A DNA stretch of 12,999 nt from Saccoglossus kowalevskii. Taxonomy: Eukaryota; Hemichordata; Enteropneusta; Harrimaniidae. Positions 8,341 through 12,999 of this stretch are shown here, piece by piece. A program made the translations under genes and the position numbers. The stretch's first letter is position 1, and each line of letters begins with the position of its first letter. The DNA lies in the NCBI RefSeq assembly GCF_000003605.2, contig NW_003140824.1, positions 44,486 to 57,484 of the forward strand. The letters are read 5' to 3'. The notes beneath the pieces were generated by a model. It saw nothing but the letters and a program-made list of their open reading frames with translations, made no database searches and had not been told where the DNA came from.

Positions 8341-10397
8341 GTACGTAATACCATGTGTGCTATACATGTAATACAGTGCGTAATACCATGTGTGTTATAC
8401 ATGTAATACTGTACGTAATACTATGTGTGCTATATATGTAATACAGTGCGTAATACCACGTGTGTTATACATGTAATACTGTACGTAATACCATGTGTGC
8501 TATACATGTAACACTGTACGTAATACCATGTGTGCTATACATGTAATACTGTACGTAATACCATGTGTGATATACATGTAATACTGTACGTAATACCACG
8601 TGTGTTATACATGTAATACTGTACGTAATACTATGTGTGCTATATATGTAATACAGTGCGTAATACCACGTGTGTTATACATGTAATACTGTACGTAATA
8701 CCATGTGTGCTATACATGTAACACTGTACGTAATACCATGTGTGCTATACATGTAATACTGTACGTAATACCATGTGTGATATACATGTAATACTGTACG
8801 TAATACTATGTGTGCTATACATGTGATACAGTGCGTAATACCACGTGTGTTATACATGTAATACTGTACGTAATACCATGTGTGCTATACATGTAACACT
8901 GTACGTAATACCATGTGTGCTATACATGTAATACTGTACGTAATACCATGTGTGTTATACATGTGATATAGTGCGTAATACCACGTGTGTTATACATGTA
9001 ATACTGTACGTAATCCCATGTGTGATATACATGTAATACTGTACGTAATACCATGTGTGATATACATGTAACACTGTACGTAATACCATGTGTGCTATAC
9101 ATGTAATACTGTACGTAATACCATGTGTGTTATACATGTGATACAGTGCGTAATACCACGTGTGTTATACATGTAATGCAGTGCGTAATACCACGTGTGT
9201 TATACATGTAATACTGTACGTAATACCATGTGTGATATACATGTAATACTGTACGTAATACCATGTGTGCTATACATGTAATACAGTGCGTAATACCACG
9301 TGTGTTATACATGTAATACTGTACGTAATACCATGTGTGATATACATGTAATACTGTACGTAATACCATGTGTGCTATACATGTAATACTGTACGTAATA
9401 CCATGTGTGCTATACATGTTATACTGTGCGTAATACCATGTGTGATATACATGTAATACTGTACGTAATACCATGTGTGCTATACATGTAATACTGTACG
9501 TAATACCATGTGTGCTATACATGTGATACTGTGCGTAATACCATGTGTGTTATACATGTAATACTGTACGTAATACCATGTGTGATATACATGTAATACT
9601 GTACGTAATACCATGTGTGCTATACATGTTATACTGTGCGTAATACCATGTGTGCTATATATATATAAAATACTGTACGTAATACCATGTGTGCTATACA
9701 TGTACTACTGTACGTAATACCATGTGTGATATACATGTAATACTGTACGTAATACCATGTGTGCTATACATGTAACACTGTACGTAATACCATGTGTGCT
9801 ATACATGTAATACTGTACGTAATGCCATATGTGCCATACATGTAATACTGTACGTAATACCATGTGTGTTATACATGTGATACTGTGCGTAATGCCATGT
9901 GTGCTATACATGTAATACTGTACGTAATACCATGTGTATTATGCATGTAATACTGTACGTAATACCATGTGTGTTATGCATGTAATACTGTACGTAATAC
10001 CATGTGTGCTATACATGTGATACTGTGCGTAATACCATGTGTGCTATATATGTAATACTGTACGTGATACCATGTGTGCTATACATGTAATACTGTACGT
10101 AATACCATGTGTGCTACACATGTAATACTGTACGTAATACCATGTATGATATACATGTATTACTGTGCGTAAAGCATGTGTGCTATACATGTAATACTGT
10201 ACGTAATACCATGTGTACTATATATGTAATACTGAGCGTAATACCATGTGTGCTATACATGTAATACTGTACGTAATACCATGTGTGATATACATGTAAT
10301 ACTGTACGTAATACCATGTGTGCTATACATGTAATACTGTGCGTAATACCATGTGTGCTATACATGTAATACTGAGCGTAATACCATGTGTGCTATA
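8341..10397. repeat. 35-bp minisatellite array, 58 full copies plus a partial
   Basis: Monomers start GTACGTAATACC (or GTGCG, GAGCG), continue ATGTGTG with C, A or T next, and end TATACATGTAATACT. The word GTAATAC occurs twice per monomer, and TACGTA and TACATGTA are palindromes within it. Copies 1-37 are all exactly 35 bp. Copy 38 (9636-9674) gains 4 bp in a TA run, and copy 53 (10165-10198) loses 1 bp. Variants are arranged non-randomly: CCACGTGTGTT, carrying the CACGTG E-box core, is in copies 4, 8, 10, 15, 19, 24, 25 and 28 and in none after about 9320. Seven of those eight start with GTGCG. Minus-strand frames of 60-130 codons here come from a monomer with few stops and 35 not being a multiple of 3. 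Confidence 0.98.
8390..8806. repeat. Higher-order duplication inside the 35-bp array
   Basis: Bases 8390-8596 and 8600-8806 read as identical over 207 bp, including all variant positions of five successive monomers (copies 3-7 and 9-13). The offset is 210 bp, or six monomers. Adjacent monomers within the block differ from each other, so this records a recent block duplication. Similar but less perfect five-monomer blocks follow to about 9145. Confidence 0.85.
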
Positions 10398-10748
10398 CGT
10401 AACTTCTAACTTACTGTTTACTGGTAATAGATACCAAATACATAACTTCTAACTTACTGTTTACTGGCAATATATACCAAATACGTAATTTCTAACTTAC
10501 TGTTTACTGGTAATATATACCAAATACGTAACTTCTAACTTACTGTTTACTGGTAATAGATACCAAATACGTAACTTCTAACTTACTGTTTACTTGTAAT
10601 AGATACCAAATACGTAACTTCTAACTTACTGTTTACTGGCAATAGATACCAAAGACATAACTTCTAACTTACTGTTTACTGGTAATAGATACAAAATACG
10701 TAACTTCGAACTTACTGTTTACTGGTAATAGATACCAAATACGTAACT
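10396..10748. repeat. 43-bp minisatellite array, 8 copies, joined to the 35-bp array
   Basis: Eight monomers of exactly 43 bp start at 10396, 10439, 10482, 10525, 10568, 10611, 10654 and 10697, followed by a 9-bp partial at 10740-10748. Each begins TACGTAACTTCTAACTTACT and continues GTTTACTGGTAATAGATACC. Copies differ by few substitutions (TACATAAC in copy 2, GACATAAC in copy 7, ATATATACC for ATAGATACC in copies 2 and 3). It begins inside the last 35-bp monomer without spacer, at TACGTAA, a word both monomers share. Confidence 0.97.
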
Positions 10749-11045
10749 CAACTAACCAAAGGAACAGAATGAGATTTAAATATATAACAAACAAAATACT
10801 CTCATATACGGATGGTTTACATTCGCCAAAATAAGTACAGTTCAATGTATAATAAAACGCTGCAAATATTTTGTTATATACATGTATAATAATGCTAATG
10901 ATCCACATACAATATCAGTGAGTCGATAGTCGACGTTGTAAAAACAGTAAAATACGCAACAATCCTAAGACACCGGGAAATTGATGAAATCACACACAAA
11001 GAAAAGTCGATGAGCAATCTAGAAAGATATAATATTGATAATGAT
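10749..11045. other. Unique spacer between two arrays
   Basis: About 300 bp of AT-rich, non-repetitive sequence. No coding or regulatory signal is supported. Minus-strand frames crossing it are the tails of frames that start in or near the arrays. Confidence 0.6.
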
Positions 11046-11684
11046 TGGCAAAATACCCACTGAGTGTATGACGAAATACCCACTGAGTGTATGACGAAAT
11101 ACCCACTGAGTGTATGACGAAATACCCACTGAGTGTAAGACGAAATATCCACTGAGTGTATGACGAAATACCCACTGAGTGTATGACGAAATACCCACTG
11201 AGTGTATGACGAAATACCCACTGAGTGTATGACGAAATACCCACTGAGTGTATGACGAAATACACACTGAGTGTATGACGAAATACACACTGAGTGTAAG
11301 ACGAAATACACACTGAGTGTATGACGAAATACCCACTGAGTGTATGACGAAATACACACTGAGTGTATGACGAAATACCCACTGAGTGTATGACGAAATA
11401 CACACTGAGTGTAAGACGAAATACACACTGAGTGTATGACGAAATACCCACTGAGTGTATGACGAAATACCCACTGAGTGTATGACGAAATACCCACTGA
11501 GTGTATGACGAAATACACACTGAGTGTATGACGAAATACACACTGAGTGTAAGACGAAATACACACTGAGTGTATGACGAAATACCCACTGAGTGTATGA
11601 CGAAATACCCACTGAGTGTATGACGAAATACCCACTGAGTGTATGGCGAAATACCCACTGAGTGTATGGCGAAATACCCACTGA
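11046..11684. repeat. 23-bp minisatellite array, 27 full copies plus a partial
   Basis: Monomers begin TGACGAAATACCCACTGAGT and end GTA. Three main types occur: the common CCC type; an ACAC type (copies 10, 11, 14, 16, 21, 22), in which ACACT-G-AGTGT forms an 11-bp palindrome; and ACAC copies starting AGAC (12, 17, 23). Copy 5 also starts AGAC and has ATATCC. The order ACAC, ACAC, AGAC-ACAC, CCC occurs at copies 10-13 and 21-24. Both ends carry TGGC in place of TGAC (copies 1, 27, 28). All three minus-strand frames are open for 220-280 codons because the monomer has no stop on that strand; this is not evidence of a protein. Confidence 0.98.
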
Positions 11685-12355
11685 TCATTTCGGGGTTTAT
11701 CCTTATTCCCAAGTATAATAATGTGATTCTTTTTCAATTGTATTCAATGTTCTATATGTCATAAATTATGCGATTTGACCTTCAAACATTTACTGAGTGC
11801 ATACAAATCTCCTCAATGCATTCAGGAGAATATATATGTTTTCGTCACTAACAGGTGTTCGTTTGGTAGTCATGGTTACTACACGATTGTTATCAAAGAG
11901 ATAAAACAAGATACGTACATGTATGATGTCACATCTGTAATACGCTGTGTAATTATGTAATTTCCTTTTTCCCCTTATCGTATTATTGTATTTGAAAATT
12001 ACCATGATATCATAGCAGCACTTGTTGGAATAGTGCGTACACCGAAAGATTCATCTTTCCGCACAGTAAACAGGTTAAATGAGTCACATGGTAATGAGCG
12101 ATGTCAAGTTCACGCGAAGGTTAATACATATTAGAAGAATTTATGAGATAGAGATGACAATGTCACTATGCTCAATTATATCGATATGTCCAGAAACCAA
12201 CACGCTCACTTATTGTTCGTGTCATAAAAACCTTATCTTGGTTTGCTGCTGTTATCATTTAATCCGATTCCAATGATTTAATTAATGTCTAAAATTAGCA
12301 TTCATGAGTTATTAGTTGAGTTGATCACCTAATATAACTGACTGGCTGAAACGAG
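11685..12355. other. Non-coding stretch with no supported gene
   Basis: Open frames of 61-71 codons occur on both strands (11775-12276) and overlap each other. None has splice, start-context or family support. An AP-1 consensus TGAGTCA lies at 12080-12086. Confidence 0.5.
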
Positions 12356-12430
12356 TGACGTCATGGACTAGCATTATCCATGAACCCAAGGTGATTCATA
12401 TGCTAATTTATTCTAATTAGGCGTGACGTC
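12356..12430. promoter_or_regulatory. CRE and homeodomain-like site cluster
   Basis: A full CRE TGACGTCA lies at 12356-12363 and a near-CRE TGACGTC at 12424-12430. Between them is CTAATT-TATTCT-AATTAG (12403-12420), an inverted repeat containing the homeodomain core TAATTA. It overlaps ATATGCTAATTT, which resembles a POU octamer. The following 12441-12452 (AGAGGGCGCG) is G+C-rich against an AT-rich background. This could be a promoter or enhancer of a gene beyond the window; no transcript is seen. Confidence 0.25.
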
Positions 12431-12999
12431 TATGCTAAGCAGAGGGCGCGTATTTGCAGTTCCGACCACCGTTGGTTTTCGCAATCGTCTGAAATATTAC
12501 CCTTCTTAGAGGGGGCAAGGGGTACAGTACCTGGTCAAGTTTACGGGAAATAAAAAAGGCATTTTACATTTTTACAGAAAATAAAATGAAAGTTCCATTT
12601 ACAGTAAAAAATAGGTTTTTACACTTTACAGATAAGCAAATTCCTATTACATTTTTATAATATATTTGATAGTTTGTGTTTAAGAATAAAAATTGGAAAT
12701 TGCGTACGAATTACGACATTTAATGTGGAAAATGCTTTATACGCTTACAAAAAAAGATCTTTGTACAAATTACGGACGAATAAAATAGCTGATTACATTT
12801 TACATGTTCCCCCTGTCAACGATTTTTCGTTTTTATTTATTTAATTTGTATAATTACGAAAATAAAAACAATTGATTACAGCTTACAAAAATACTTCTTG
12901 CCGACCCTCTTCTTAACAATAGTTTTTTTTCAAAATAATCTTTCAGTCGTCATTATTAGGATGTATTGTCATTGTGCCACGTGGGTAATTGTTGTTTTT
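12431..12999. other. AT-rich non-coding end, dense in TTAC words
   Basis: No gene is supported. From about 12540 to 12900 the words TTTACA, ATTACA and ATTACG recur at high density without a fixed spacing. GGTACAGTACC at 12521-12531 is an 11-bp palindrome. Confidence 0.45.

Noticed and set aside
8675-10365. Several minus-strand ORFs of 60-130 codons with MYSTHGITYS-type repeats
   Set aside because: They are translations of the 35-bp array in different frames and end wherever a monomer variant creates TAG.
8341-10397. CRISPR array, or recombination signals with 12/23 spacing, in the 35-bp repeat
   Set aside because: Monomers are contiguous with no unique spacers, and the genome is animal-like. 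The 12 and 23 bp are distances between two GTAATAC words, not spacers between heptamer and nonamer.
10895-11737. Minus-strand ORF of 280 codons, the longest in the window
   Set aside because: All three minus frames are open over the same 23-bp array because the monomer lacks stops; the peptide is only the monomer read in rotating frames.

Overview
This window looks like nuclear DNA of an animal, most likely a marine invertebrate; a mollusc is a guess. It is AT-rich and has no compact bacterial-type genes. Its open reading frames are short and sit next to GT/AG splice signals, and about a quarter of it is minisatellite. There is no rRNA, tRNA, CRISPR array, recognisable transposon or prokaryotic operon.

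Layout: (1) 1-482 is a 22-bp tandem array cut by the left edge, followed at about 500-760 by what looks like an older, decayed repeat. (2) 761-2462 is non-coding and holds a small cluster of bZIP-type sites (two CREs and one AP-1 site) at 1350-1487. (3) 2463-6552 carries the best gene candidate, on the + strand: exons at 2463-2706, 3440-3568, 4105-4302 and a last exon at 6381-6552. All internal junctions are in the same phase (phase 2). The joined peptide looks like the 3' part of an immunoglobulin-superfamily cell-surface protein ending in a tyrosine-rich tail. A second possible 3' exon (6149-6350) and a long overlapping ORF (4105-4731) compete with parts of this model. No transmembrane exon, signal peptide or 5' end was found, so the gene is partial or the model incomplete. 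(4) 6553-8340 is non-coding. (5) 8341-10397 is a 35-bp array of about 58 copies with higher-order structure. It runs directly into a 43-bp array of 8 copies (10396-10748). (6) 11046-11684 is a 23-bp array of 27 copies. (7) 11685-12999 is AT-rich non-coding DNA with one CRE/homeodomain-like cluster at 12356-12430.

The long minus-strand reading frames over the 35-bp and 23-bp arrays are a by-product of monomers poor in stop codons and are not called as genes. The gene model is inferred by eye from splice signals, phase and Ig-like sequence patterns; no homology search was possible.
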